Below are positions 1 to 8,743 of a DNA stretch of 64,000 nt, in pieces. The first letter of the stretch is position 1; each line of letters begins with the position of its first letter. The stretch is from contig CAJUMF010000001.1 in the NCBI GenBank assembly GCA_910586965.1, positions 85,581-149,580 on the forward strand, in the 5' to 3' direction. The translations under genes and the position numbers were made by a program. Origin of the DNA: an uncultured Dorea sp. GTDB lineage: Bacteria; Bacillota; Clostridia; Lachnospirales; Lachnospiraceae. Below the pieces are notes generated by a model that ran no database searches, was not told the origin of the DNA, and saw only the letters and a program-made list of their open reading frames with translations.

Positions 1-52
<52 letters not shown>

Positions 53-651
53 ACAAGAGTTTGGTTTGGTTACTGTTTCTGATTGGTTCGATAACTTTAA
101 TATCTCTGCATTATCACATAAATAGTGGAATGTTATTGTGTGCTAGATATGTTATGTGGACATACCCCATTATTCCAATATATTTAAGTACAGTCGGAGG
201 TGATATCTTTAAAAAATCGCAGATTAGAACTCTTGTTTACAGTTTTATTGCATTATCATCAGCACTGTTAATGTGGGCGAATCATGGAAATGCGTTATGC
301 TTGTCGGAACCAAATTTGACTACAAAATGGATAATGGATAATATTCCGTCATTCTATAATCCCTATTATGCAACTTTTTATTGCAGAGTGGTAGATGTTC
401 ATCCGGAAGACAATTGCTACACGTGTCAGAACCCAGGATTTTATCTTGATACATCTACCAGTGAAATTAGAAAAATAATATATTACGGAAATGAGAAGGC
501 TGAACAAATTATTATAAATCAAATATCTGGAGGGAAGGAAAGTATTGAATACATAAAAAATTATATCAAAAATCATGAAGGTGATGAAAAATATCATTAT
601 ATAAATATCTCCCCATGGAGCAAATATCAAGTAAAACTTAAAGGCTCATAA
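53..651 (+). CDS. C-terminal part of a polytopic membrane protein, 5' truncated
   Basis: The frame is open from the poly-C run to the stop at 651, so the true start is missing. What remains (about 198 residues) has at least two hydrophobic segments (residues about 1-20 and 70-90 of the visible part) separated by an ARYVMWTYPIIPIY stretch of the kind seen in PMT/ArnT-like or DUF-type polysaccharide membrane proteins. It ends in a hydrophilic, roughly 100-residue tail with four cysteines (CRVV, CYTC) that is probably extracytoplasmic. It sits directly upstream of the CDP-sugar genes, so a role in surface polysaccharide assembly is inferred. I do not recognise the family firmly. Confidence 0.6.
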
Positions 652-707
652 TAAATATAATAACGGGGTGACAAAGATAATCAATTAGTTTAGTATGGAG
701 AAAGCTT

Positions 708-1484
708 ATGAAAATTGTATTACTGGCTGGTGGGTTTGGCACCAGGATTGCAAGGGAAACGGAGTTAGTTCCCAAACCCATGATAGAAATAGGAGGTATG
801 CCTATTCTCTGGCATATTATGAAAGAATATTCATTCTATGGTTTTAATGAGTTTATCGTTTGCGCTGGGTATAAGCAGCATGTAATAAAAGAATGGTTCG
901 CAGATTATTTCCTCCATACATCAGATATCACGTTCGATTTTACACAGGGTAATAAAGTCATTGTGCACAATAAATATTCTGAGCCGTGGAAAGTTACGGT
1001 GGTAGATACAGGATATGATACGATGACAGGTGGGCGTTTAAGCCGTATTCAGCAATATATTGAAGAAGATATGTTTATGATGACTTATGGTGACGGGGTC
1101 TGTGATGTGGATATAGGGAAATTATTGAAGTTCCATAAAAAACATGGTAAAATTGCGACATTAACTGCAGTTATGCGGGAAGAGCAGAAAGGGATTCTGG
1201 ATATTGGCGGCGATAATGCTGTTCGTTCTTTCAGAGAAAAAAATGTTCGTGACAGTAGGCCGATAAATGCTGGATATATGGTGTTAAATAACAAAATATT
1301 TGATTATTTAAAAGGCGGCGACAGTGTTATTTTTGAAAAAGAACCACTTCAGCAGTTGGCGGCGGAAGGCCAGTTGATGTCATACATGCATCAGGGGTTT
1401 TGGCAATGCATGGATACTGAACGTGAGAAGAAGATTCTTGAAACGTTGTGGGCATCTGGAAATGCTGCATGGAAAAAATGGTAA
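708..1484 (+). CDS. rfbF: Glucose-1-phosphate cytidylyltransferase
   Basis: This 258-residue enzyme makes CDP-glucose from glucose-1-phosphate and CTP in the cytoplasm, the entry step to CDP-activated deoxysugars. The nucleotide-binding signature LAGGFGTR begins at residue 6, with the family lysine in VPKPMIEIGG, and a YGDGVCDVD metal-binding stretch lies near residue 127. Length matches the family (about 257). A purine-rich RBS (GGAGAAAG) precedes the ATG. The matching CDP-glucose 4,6-dehydratase lies 5.5 kb downstream in the same orientation, which strongly supports the CDP-glucose assignment over other NDP-sugar pyrophosphorylases. Confidence 0.95.
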   Translation: MKIVLLAGGFGTRIARETELVPKPMIEIGGMPILWHIMKEYSFYGFNEFIVCAGYKQHVIKEWFADYFLHTSDITFDFTQGNKVIVHNKYSEPWKVTVVDTGYDTMTGGRLSRIQQYIEEDMFMMTYGDGVCDVDIGKLLKFHKKHGKIATLTAVMREEQKGILDIGGDNAVRSFREKNVRDSRPINAGYMVLNNKIFDYLKGGDSVIFEKEPLQQLAAEGQLMSYMHQGFWQCMDTEREKKILETLWASGNAAWKKW

Positions 1485-1522
1485 GTGAAATGAAAAAGAG
1501 AGAGGATAAAAGGAGAAAAGAG

Positions 1523-2473
1523 ATGAGTAAATTTAATTTTGTAATGATTTCAGCAGGATTTGAACATGGAGGAAATGTAACGCACAGGCATATGGATGGA
1601 CACCCCAAACTTTTAGTCTATCCATTCGAATCGCAGCTTGGGAATCGTGACTACAAAGATTTCTTGGCATCTGTTGAGCGTGTACAATACCGTTATCCGC
1701 AATTCCCAGAAGGTATGACACCGGCAGAATTATATGAAGAGATTATGGATGAAGAGATGAAGACTTTCCTGCGGAAAAGAAATGGATCTAAATTCCGGGA
1801 TGCGGACCTCCAGTTAGATGAGACAAAAAGAAAAGAGGCATTTATTAAAAGGTTAGGCGAACAGGATTATTATCGTCGCAGGGATGTGATAGAGGCATTT
1901 TTCAGGTCTACATTTGATGCATGGGAGAATTACTATACAGCGACTGATGATTCAATGACATATGTTGGATATTCTCCGGCTATCGGGATAGACGCAGAAC
2001 GTATCATTAAAGATTTTCCTGACGTTAAGATTATGCACATTGTCAGAAATCCGTTTTCAGCATACAGGGATACGAAGAGACGTCCTTTTCCTCAGCCGTT
2101 AAGCAAATATCTTATAACGTGGAATATTTATCATTCAACGGTAGAAATGTTTGCCAAGATGTACCCGGAGAATGTAAGGATATTCCGCTATGAGGATGAG
2201 GTTGCGGATAAAGAGACTTTTATGAGACAGGTTGCGGAGTTTATAGGAGTAGATTTTCATGAGGCGATGCTTTATCCAAGCTGGAACGGGAAGGAGATAA
2301 AAGACAATATCGCTCCGTGGGGTACTGTGTTAAAGAGTACGGAAGAATATAATGCATCTGTGATAGACGAGCTTTCAGATGCGGAAAAACGTCAGATTGC
2401 CTGTGGAACAATGGCTCTGGCAAAACATTTTGGATATGATAAGATACCATATCTTTCAAAATATTATGCTTAA
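1523..2473 (+). CDS. Sulfotransferase family protein
   Basis: A 316-residue protein starting at an ATG behind AAAGGAGAAAAGAG; a longer frame runs upstream but lacks such an RBS and would overlap rfbF. The N-terminus (SAGFEHGGNVTHRHMDGHP) has the layout of the PAPS 5'-phosphosulfate loop in sulfotransferases, and HIVRNPFSAYRDTKRR in the middle matches the 3'-phosphate-binding region, with the arginine and serine expected there. It would transfer sulfate from PAPS to a hydroxyl of a sugar or other glycan intermediate. Its 3' end overlaps the next gene by 8 bases, so the two are translationally coupled. The acceptor cannot be read from sequence. Confidence 0.75.
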   Translation: MSKFNFVMISAGFEHGGNVTHRHMDGHPKLLVYPFESQLGNRDYKDFLASVERVQYRYPQFPEGMTPAELYEEIMDEEMKTFLRKRNGSKFRDADLQLDETKRKEAFIKRLGEQDYYRRRDVIEAFFRSTFDAWENYYTATDDSMTYVGYSPAIGIDAERIIKDFPDVKIMHIVRNPFSAYRDTKRRPFPQPLSKYLITWNIYHSTVEMFAKMYPENVRIFRYEDEVADKETFMRQVAEFIGVDFHEAMLYPSWNGKEIKDNIAPWGTVLKSTEEYNASVIDELSDAEKRQIACGTMALAKHFGYDKIPYLSKYYA

Positions 2474-3371
2474 TAAATTAAGATTTTTCAGGGATAATCC
2501 TGTTTTGCCGGATTTTGACAGGCAAAGGCAGACAGCAAAATATCATTTTACCAAATATTTTGGGAAAGAAGATATTTTCTTAGAGGATATTAGCGGAGGT
2601 ACGTTAGGAATTACATTTTTATGTGAGGGATTGAAACAATCGCAAATATTTGTAAAAACACATCTTTCAGATATTACGTATAGAAATGCTTTATATAAAG
2701 AATATCAGATGTTAAAATCAATTTATCATGAGAAAATGTTTCTTGAAAGTCTAAGTGTTTCGGTTGGGAATAATACTGAATTGCTGTTTATGATGATGGA
2801 TTCTTTAAAATCGGGATACGGAATGTCAAAAGCAGATATTGTAGAGCTCATTGGGCAATATAGCAGAAATGATATATTGAAATTTGACAGGACAGGAATG
2901 TATGATATTTCAGAGTTGTTGATTGAGGCGAAAAAGTCACTGTATGATTTAGATAAAAAGGGGTTTTATTCTGCTGATATTATAAAAATGGCAGAGTCAC
3001 TATTAATCTGTCTTGAATCATATTTGGCGGGTTTACCCAGAATTGTATGCCATGGAGACCTTGCAGATAAAAATATTAGAATAAATTCTAAAGATGAGAA
3101 AATCCTTCTGGATTGGGAGGATGCATTTTGGGGAGTAGAAGGCTATGATTATCTTTACTGGCTGACGTTTTTCAATCACAGGAAATTTTACAATGAACTA
3201 GGAATCTTTGAAGTTGCTGGTCTGCCGCCTGAAATCGTAGCAGGAATTATAACGCTAATCCTCTTAATTAAAAATGCAATATCATATTACAGCGGTGAAT
3301 ATGTGAAGAACAAGCTTAGTATGAATGACAGGTTGAAAGAAATATATGTGTGTATGGGAATTGGGATATGA
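2466..3371 (+). CDS. Aminoglycoside phosphotransferase-fold small-molecule kinase
   Basis: This 301-residue protein starts at the ATG that overlaps the sulfotransferase stop. The catalytic loop VCHGDLADKNIRI (around residue 197) and the following metal-binding ILLDWEDAFWG match the HGDxxxxN and D[WF]E signatures of the APH/choline kinase superfamily. The N-lobe is more divergent. Such kinases act on sugars, choline, ethanolamine or aminoglycosides; within this locus phosphorylation of a sugar or a polysaccharide substituent is more likely than drug resistance. The stop overlaps the next gene's ATG as ATGA. The substrate is unknown. Confidence 0.75.
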   Translation: MLNKLRFFRDNPVLPDFDRQRQTAKYHFTKYFGKEDIFLEDISGGTLGITFLCEGLKQSQIFVKTHLSDITYRNALYKEYQMLKSIYHEKMFLESLSVSVGNNTELLFMMMDSLKSGYGMSKADIVELIGQYSRNDILKFDRTGMYDISELLIEAKKSLYDLDKKGFYSADIIKMAESLLICLESYLAGLPRIVCHGDLADKNIRINSKDEKILLDWEDAFWGVEGYDYLYWLTFFNHRKFYNELGIFEVAGLPPEIVAGIITLILLIKNAISYYSGEYVKNKLSMNDRLKEIYVCMGIGI

Positions 3372-4177
3372 ACAGTGAAGAATTAGCATGGAAAATAAGA
3401 AAACATTCAATTGACATGGTACATGAAAGCCATGCCTCGCATATTGGTGCAGCATTGTCTGCCGCGGATATCCTTGCGGTACTTTATGCTGAGGTGATGA
3501 ATATCAATCCAGAGAATCCTGATAGTGATGATCGTGACAGGTTTGTCATGAGCAAAGGACATGCTGGGGTTGCGGTTTACTCTGTTTTGGCAGAAATGGT
3601 TTTTTTCCCGGTAGAGTGGCTTTCTACTTATTATCAGAACGGATCAAATCTCTCGGGACATATCTCGCATAAAAATGTACCCGGAGTGGAAATCTCAACA
3701 GGAAGTCTCGGGCATGGCTGTGTGATGGCATGTGGAATGGCAATGGCGGCAAAATCAGCAGATAAGCGTCACCATGTGTACACGCTTGTCGGAGACGGGG
3801 AATGCAATGAAGGTTCTGTATGGGAGATGGCAATGATTGCAAGCAGATTTAAGCTTGATAATTTTACGGTAATTGTAGATCGTAATGGAATGCAGGCGAT
3901 GGGATACTGCGAGGATATTATGCCAACATCTCCGATGGCATCTAAATGGGAAAGCTTTGGGTGGTCTGTTACAGAAGTAGAGGACGGAAATAACCACGAA
4001 CAGCTTAGACGTGCATTTGCAATATCATCTACGGGCAAACCAAAGTGCATTATTGCAAATACTGTTAAAGGCAAAGGGATTTCTTTTATGGAAAATAATC
4101 TGCTATGGCATTACAGAGATCCGCAAGGTGAGTTTTACGAAAAAGCGATAAAAGAGTTGGAGGCATGCCGGCCATGA
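3368..4177 (+). CDS. Transketolase, N-terminal (TPP-binding) subunit
   Basis: A 269-residue protein carrying the pyrophosphate/TPP-binding half of transketolase: SKGHAGVAVYS near residue 60, GSLGHG near residue 114 and the TPP motif LVGDGECNEGSVWE near residue 140, ending about 26 residues later in VDRNG. Together with the next gene it makes a complete two-subunit transketolase, about the size of one fused enzyme. Transketolases move a two-carbon ketol unit between a ketose and an aldose or ketone acceptor. Position between a sugar kinase and a sugar epimerase in a CDP-sugar locus suggests a role in making an unusual sugar and not in the pentose phosphate pathway. It is joined to both neighbours by ATGA overlaps. 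Confidence 0.92.
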   Translation: MNSEELAWKIRKHSIDMVHESHASHIGAALSAADILAVLYAEVMNINPENPDSDDRDRFVMSKGHAGVAVYSVLAEMVFFPVEWLSTYYQNGSNLSGHISHKNVPGVEISTGSLGHGCVMACGMAMAAKSADKRHHVYTLVGDGECNEGSVWEMAMIASRFKLDNFTVIVDRNGMQAMGYCEDIMPTSPMASKWESFGWSVTEVEDGNNHEQLRRAFAISSTGKPKCIIANTVKGKGISFMENNLLWHYRDPQGEFYEKAIKELEACRP

Positions 4178-5094
4178 GGAACACATTTATAAATAAGATA
4201 ACGGAGATGGCTCAGAATAATAAAAAGATAATGGTGGTAACGGCTGATCTTGGTTACAGTGTGTTAGAAGGGTTCAGAGATTTGTATCCGTCACGCTATT
4301 TTAATGTTGGCATAAGTGAACAGGCGATGGCGTCTATAGCGGGAGGAATGGCTCTGGAAGGAAATATTGTTATCACATATTCCATTGGTAATTTCTCAAC
4401 TCTTCGCTGCATAGAGCAAATAAGGAATGATATCTGTTATCATAATGCCAATGTAAAGATTGTCTCGGTTGGAGGCGGATTCTCGTATGGGCAATTGGGG
4501 ATGAGCCATCATGCCACAGAAGACATTGCCATGATGCGTACAATCCCGGGAATGAAAGTTCTTGTACCCTCCGACCCGGAAGAGGCTGCGGCTGCGGCGG
4601 AATATGTTATAAATACAGACGGACCGTGTTATATAAGATTGGCCAAAAACAGAGAGCCAAAGTTGTATGACAAGACAGACTATAAGCTTGACAAAATGTA
4701 CCGCCTGACATCCGGTAACGGAAAAGCCGCACTGATTTCATGCGGTCCAGTTTTAAAAAACGTCATATTAGCTGCCGAAATATTGGAATCCGAAAACATT
4801 ATCGCTGACATATATAGTTCTCCATGCGTTAGTCCTCTGGATACGGCATCTTTAAAAGAAATTATTGATTCATATGATTTTGTTTTTACAGTAGAAGAGC
4901 ATAATGTAACAGGTGGGCTTGGAGGAGCTGTAGCAGAGGTTATCAGTGGCTGCCCGGACAGGAAAGCGGTCTTACACAGGCTGGGACTGCAAAATTGCTT
5001 TGCCAGTATTGTCGGCGACCATGATTATCTGTGTGAACAGTATGGCATAAGTGCCGGAAAGATTGCAGACGCAGTGCGGGGAATAATAAAATGA
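4174..5094 (+). CDS. Transketolase, C-terminal (Pyr plus C) subunit
   Basis: A 306-residue partner of the preceding subunit. It has the pyrimidine-binding domain with the catalytic glutamate in NVGISEQAMASIAGGMAL (near residue 47), an HHATEDIAMMRTIPGM stretch, and a C-terminal domain with VEEHNVTGGLGGAV. I choose the ATG at 4174, which overlaps the previous stop as ATGA and lies 10 bases after GGAGG; the in-frame ATG at 4165 is only one base from that RBS. The active site forms between the two subunits, so both are needed. Its stop overlaps the following epimerase by 4 bases. Confidence 0.92.
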   Translation: MRNTFINKITEMAQNNKKIMVVTADLGYSVLEGFRDLYPSRYFNVGISEQAMASIAGGMALEGNIVITYSIGNFSTLRCIEQIRNDICYHNANVKIVSVGGGFSYGQLGMSHHATEDIAMMRTIPGMKVLVPSDPEEAAAAAEYVINTDGPCYIRLAKNREPKLYDKTDYKLDKMYRLTSGNGKAALISCGPVLKNVILAAEILESENIIADIYSSPCVSPLDTASLKEIIDSYDFVFTVEEHNVTGGLGGAVAEVISGCPDRKAVLHRLGLQNCFASIVGDHDYLCEQYGISAGKIADAVRGIIK

Positions 5095-5999
5095 AAATAG
5101 TAATTACAGGAGGCAATAGTTTCATAGGAAAAGCACTGGCGAGAAAAGCCGCAAAAGACGGCAATCAGGTAGTTTTGGTGGTTCGTTCTGCTGCACGGAC
5201 AGAGGAAATCTCCAATGTTTCATATGAGTTTTTGCCTATGGAACAATATAAAAAGCTGGGCAGCCTGATTGGAACATGCGACTGCATGATAAATCTGTCA
5301 TGGGATGGCACAAGAGGCTCAACAAGAATGGACCGAAAACTTCAGCAGGGCAACTATAAAAATACTATGGACGGGATAATCTCTATGCTGGAGACAGGAT
5401 GTAAGCGGATTGTAACGGCTGGTTCCCAGGCGGAGTATGGTCATCATGACGGTGTAATATCAGAAAAAACACCATGTTGCCCCAATACAGAATATGGAAT
5501 TGCGAAACTTAATCTTTATGAATCTGTAAGAAATGCTTGTTCTGAATATAAGGCGGAACTTGTGGAGCCAAGGTTTTTCAGCTTATATGGTCCGGGAGAT
5601 TATTCTGGTACTATGATAATGAGTACGCTGACAGCAATGCTTAAGAATATGCCCTGTCGGCTTTCTGCGGGAGTACAGATGTGGGACTACCTTTATCTTG
5701 CAGATGCTATTGATGGAGTATGGAAACTTTGCACTCAGCCATGTGAAAGCGGAGCTTATAATTTGGGAAGTGGAGATGTCAGGACCTTAAAATCATACGT
5801 CATGGAAATGGCTGAGATAACGAAAACAGAGAGTGAACTTCATTTTGGGGCTGTTCCATATCCTGAAACTGGAATGGTATCGATATGGCCGGATATTAGC
5901 AGGATGAAGAGTGAACTGGGATGGAAACCACAGGTTCCTTTTAAGACGGGGATTGAACAGATTCTTGAGGATCTGAGAAAAGAAAGTAGGAAGAAATGA
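5091..5999 (+). CDS. NAD-dependent epimerase/dehydratase (extended SDR)
   Basis: A 302-residue extended short-chain dehydrogenase acting on a nucleotide sugar. The Rossmann glycine motif TGGNSFIGKAL is at residue 6, and the catalytic TAGSQAEYG and YGIAK (Tyr-x3-Lys, near residue 143) are intact. EPRFFSLYGPGD and a C-terminal ELGWKPQV are typical of sugar epimerases, 4-reductases and dehydratases. It directly follows the transketolase pair by an ATGA overlap, so reduction or epimerisation of the transketolase product, or of CDP-4-keto-6-deoxyglucose, is a reasonable inference. Confidence 0.88.
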   Translation: MKIVITGGNSFIGKALARKAAKDGNQVVLVVRSAARTEEISNVSYEFLPMEQYKKLGSLIGTCDCMINLSWDGTRGSTRMDRKLQQGNYKNTMDGIISMLETGCKRIVTAGSQAEYGHHDGVISEKTPCCPNTEYGIAKLNLYESVRNACSEYKAELVEPRFFSLYGPGDYSGTMIMSTLTAMLKNMPCRLSAGVQMWDYLYLADAIDGVWKLCTQPCESGAYNLGSGDVRTLKSYVMEMAEITKTESELHFGAVPYPETGMVSIWPDISRMKSELGWKPQVPFKTGIEQILEDLRKESRKK

Positions 6000-6985
6000 A
6001 GACAATCAGTATAGTAATACCGACATATAATGAAGAAGGCAATGTAGAACCATTGTCAGAGGCATTGATAGATGAATTTGGAACTCATCTTCCAGAATAC
6101 GATTACGAGATTATTTTTATAGATAATGATTCCACAGATAATACACGTTTTTTGCTGAGAAAGATTTGTGAAAAGAATTCCAAGATAAAAGCAATTTTTA
6201 ATGCTAAAAATTTTGGACCATTCAATTCCCCTTATTATGGACTATTACAGGCTACAGGAGATTGCGCGATTCTTTTATGTGCGGATTTTCAGGATCCGAT
6301 TGAGATGGTTCATCAATTTGTCCATGAGTGGGAAAGAGGGAATAAGATTGTAATTGGGCAGAAGACATCCAGTAAGGAAAGCAAGATTATGTATTTTTTC
6401 CGCAGTTGTTATTATAAGCTGATTAAGAGATATTCTTCTGTTGAACAGATAGAACATTTTACAGGATTTGGCCTCTATGATCATGATTTTTTGAAGATAT
6501 TAGCGGAATTAAGAGACCCTACTCCATTTTTGAGGGGGCTTGTTGCAGAATTAGGTTATAATATTAAGATTATACCATACCAGCAGCAAAAGCGAAGAAC
6601 AGGAAAGAGTCATTATCGTTTTTATTCTTTATATGATGCCGCAATGTTAAGCTTTACGTCTTACACGAAAATAGGACTTCGATTAGCAACTTTTGTCGGA
6701 ATTTTTTGTGCAGGTTTAAGCATTATTGTAGCAACTGTTTATCTCATACTGAAATTGCTATATTGGGATAGATTTACGGCAGGTATGGCTCCGGTTTTAA
6801 TTGGAATGTTTCTTTTGGGAGCTATTCAGCTTATTTTTATTGGTCTGATGGGGGAATATATTCTTAGTATAAATATAAGGTTAATGAACCGCCCGCTTGT
6901 AATTGAGGAAGAAAGACTTAATTTTTCAGAAAAATCAATGGGGGGCTCGATTAAGAGCTGCATAGAAAAAGAATTCAGACAATAA
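5996..6985 (+). CDS. GT2 glycosyltransferase, DPM1/GtrB-like with two C-terminal TM helices
   Basis: A 329-residue membrane glycosyltransferase. The GT-A fold begins SIVIPTYNEEGNVEPL, the metal/nucleotide-binding acidic motif is CADFQDP near residue 94, and RRTGKSHYRFYSLYD is typical of the GtrB/ArnC-like group. Two hydrophobic helices (about residues 230-255 and 265-290) anchor it. GtrB enzymes load a sugar onto undecaprenyl phosphate for use on the outer side of the membrane. This fits the GtrA-like gene downstream, the usual partner. It is coupled to the upstream gene by ATGA. Confidence 0.9.
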   Translation: MKTISIVIPTYNEEGNVEPLSEALIDEFGTHLPEYDYEIIFIDNDSTDNTRFLLRKICEKNSKIKAIFNAKNFGPFNSPYYGLLQATGDCAILLCADFQDPIEMVHQFVHEWERGNKIVIGQKTSSKESKIMYFFRSCYYKLIKRYSSVEQIEHFTGFGLYDHDFLKILAELRDPTPFLRGLVAELGYNIKIIPYQQQKRRTGKSHYRFYSLYDAAMLSFTSYTKIGLRLATFVGIFCAGLSIIVATVYLILKLLYWDRFTAGMAPVLIGMFLLGAIQLIFIGLMGEYILSINIRLMNRPLVIEEERLNFSEKSMGGSIKSCIEKEFRQ

Positions 6986-7014
6986 AGAGAGTGAGATTAT
7001 TGGGAGGACAGAAA

Positions 7015-8073
7015 GTGAATTTATCATTTTATAAAAATAAATCTGTTTTAGTTACCGGACATACCGGATTTAAAGGAACATGGCTGTGCAAGATGCTGAT
7101 AAATGCAGGCGCAAAAGTGACAGGCTATGCCCTGAACCCTCCAACGAATCCCAGCCTGTTTGAAATATGCGGACTTGCCTCTCAGATGAATTCTGTCAGC
7201 GGGGATGTTCGGAATCTGGAAGAGCTAAAAAGCGTATTTGATGATGTAAAGCCGGAAATTGTCATCCATATGGCAGCGCAGCCGATTGTCAGAGATTCCT
7301 ATAAAAACCCTGTATATACTTATGATGTAAATGTTATGGGAACGGTTAATGTCCTTGAATGCGTCCGGCTGTCTGATTCAGTTAAGTCTTTTGTCAATGT
7401 TACAACGGATAAGGTGTACCGGAATAAAGAATGGATGTGGGGTTACCGCGAAGATGAAGAGCTGAATGGGTACGATCCATATTCCAATTCTAAATCCTGT
7501 TCTGAACTGGTAACGGATAGCTTTAAAAACTCCTTTTTTAAAGAACGTGATATCGCAATCACGACAGTTCGGGCAGGAAATGTGATTGGGGGAGGGGATT
7601 TTGCAAATGACAGGATTATCCCGGACTGTATCCGCGCCGCGCAGGATAACAGGGATATCATTGTGCGGAATCCATATTCAACCAGACCATACCAGCATGT
7701 CCTCGAGCCTTTGGCAGCATATCTTTTGATCGCTCAGGCGCAATATGAGAAAAGGGAGCTGGCGGGCAGCTATAACGTAGGGCCAGATGACGCAGATTGC
7801 TGGACGACAGGGGAATTGGTCACATTGTTTTGTAAAAAATGGAATAAGATTATGGGTGAAAATATTTCCTGGGAAAATAAATGCGACGGCGGACCTCACG
7901 AGGCAAACTTTTTAAAACTTGATTGTTCAAAATTAAAAACTGTATTTGGGTGGAAACCCAGATGGAATGTGGACATGGCTGTGGAAAAGATTATAGAATG
8001 GACAAAAGTCTATCTGGACGGGGGAGATGTAAGCGCATGTATGGATTTCCAGATTGAAAGTTTTTTCGAATAA
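7015..8073 (+). CDS. rfbG: CDP-glucose 4,6-dehydratase
   Basis: A 352-residue extended SDR that converts CDP-glucose to CDP-4-keto-6-deoxyglucose. Motifs are VTGHTGFKGTWL (glycine-rich loop, residue 12), HMAAQPIVRDSY, the catalytic VTTDKVY and YDPYSNSK (Tyr-x3-Lys), and TVRAGNVIGGGD, all hallmarks of this family and not of dTDP-glucose dehydratase. The start is GTG at 7015, six bases after GGAGGA; the GTG at 6991 has no RBS. It completes the CDP-glucose branch begun by the cytidylyltransferase at 708. No RfbH-type 3-dehydrase (about 430 residues, PMP enzyme) is present, so the keto sugar goes elsewhere. Confidence 0.95.
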   Translation: MNLSFYKNKSVLVTGHTGFKGTWLCKMLINAGAKVTGYALNPPTNPSLFEICGLASQMNSVSGDVRNLEELKSVFDDVKPEIVIHMAAQPIVRDSYKNPVYTYDVNVMGTVNVLECVRLSDSVKSFVNVTTDKVYRNKEWMWGYREDEELNGYDPYSNSKSCSELVTDSFKNSFFKERDIAITTVRAGNVIGGGDFANDRIIPDCIRAAQDNRDIIVRNPYSTRPYQHVLEPLAAYLLIAQAQYEKRELAGSYNVGPDDADCWTTGELVTLFCKKWNKIMGENISWENKCDGGPHEANFLKLDCSKLKTVFGWKPRWNVDMAVEKIIEWTKVYLDGGDVSACMDFQIESFFE

Positions 8074-8089
8074 GAAAGAGTTTGTATTT

Positions 8090-8584
8090 ATGTGGAAAAT
8101 TATTGAAGAAATTGTGCGTTTCTGTCTGAGGTTAGTATGTAAGCTGTGCCGGAAAGAGTGCACAGAAGAAATGCAGACGGTGTTTGTCCAGTTTGTAAAA
8201 TTTGGAATTGTCGGAATCAGCAATACGCTTATTTCATATTTCATATATGTTATCATGCTTTTCTTTTTCCAGTCATTTGCGCTGCTGGAGAATTATGACT
8301 ATCTGGCTGCACAGGTAATTGCGTTTGTCTTGAGTGTGCTGTGGTCATTTTACTGGAATAATAAAGTCGTATTTATGCAAGATTCCGGAAGTAAAAGAAT
8401 TCTCTGGAAGACGCTGTTGAAGACATTTGCGGCATACTCATTTACGGGATTGTTTTTGAATAGTGTACTTCTGATATTGTGGGTGCAGCTGCTTTGTGTG
8501 TCGGAGTATGCGGCTCCGGTTTTTAACCTTTTGTTCAGTGTGCCCTTGAATTTTTTGATAAATAAGTTTTGGGCGTTTAGGTGA
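8090..8584 (+). CDS. GtrA-like membrane protein
   Basis: A 164-residue protein with four hydrophobic helices. The GtrA signature is clear: FVKFGIVGISNTLISYFIY in the first helix, WSFYWNNKVVF after the second, and NFLINKFWAFR at the very end. GtrA proteins are thought to flip or position undecaprenyl-phosphate-linked sugars made by GtrB-type GT2 enzymes, one of which is encoded 1.1 kb upstream. I prefer ATG 8090 over an upstream TTG at 8054, which would overlap the dehydratase. Confidence 0.88.
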   Translation: MWKIIEEIVRFCLRLVCKLCRKECTEEMQTVFVQFVKFGIVGISNTLISYFIYVIMLFFFQSFALLENYDYLAAQVIAFVLSVLWSFYWNNKVVFMQDSGSKRILWKTLLKTFAAYSFTGLFLNSVLLILWVQLLCVSEYAAPVFNLLFSVPLNFLINKFWAFR

Positions 8585-8743
8585 GATGGGTTAAGATTGG
8601 AAAAATTTTAAAACCACTTGGAATATATTTGAAAAATAGATATAATATTTTTGGTGGACGTTATTAAAGAAGATTATTGTTAAAAGTTTTGTGGAATACG
8701 TCGGTTAAGAAAGTATGGTAGATAAGAAAAAAGGAGTAGAATT

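Noticed and set aside
2466..3371. Aminoglycoside resistance gene
   Set aside because: The APH fold is shared by many sugar and choline kinases; the tight polysaccharide-operon context argues against drug resistance.
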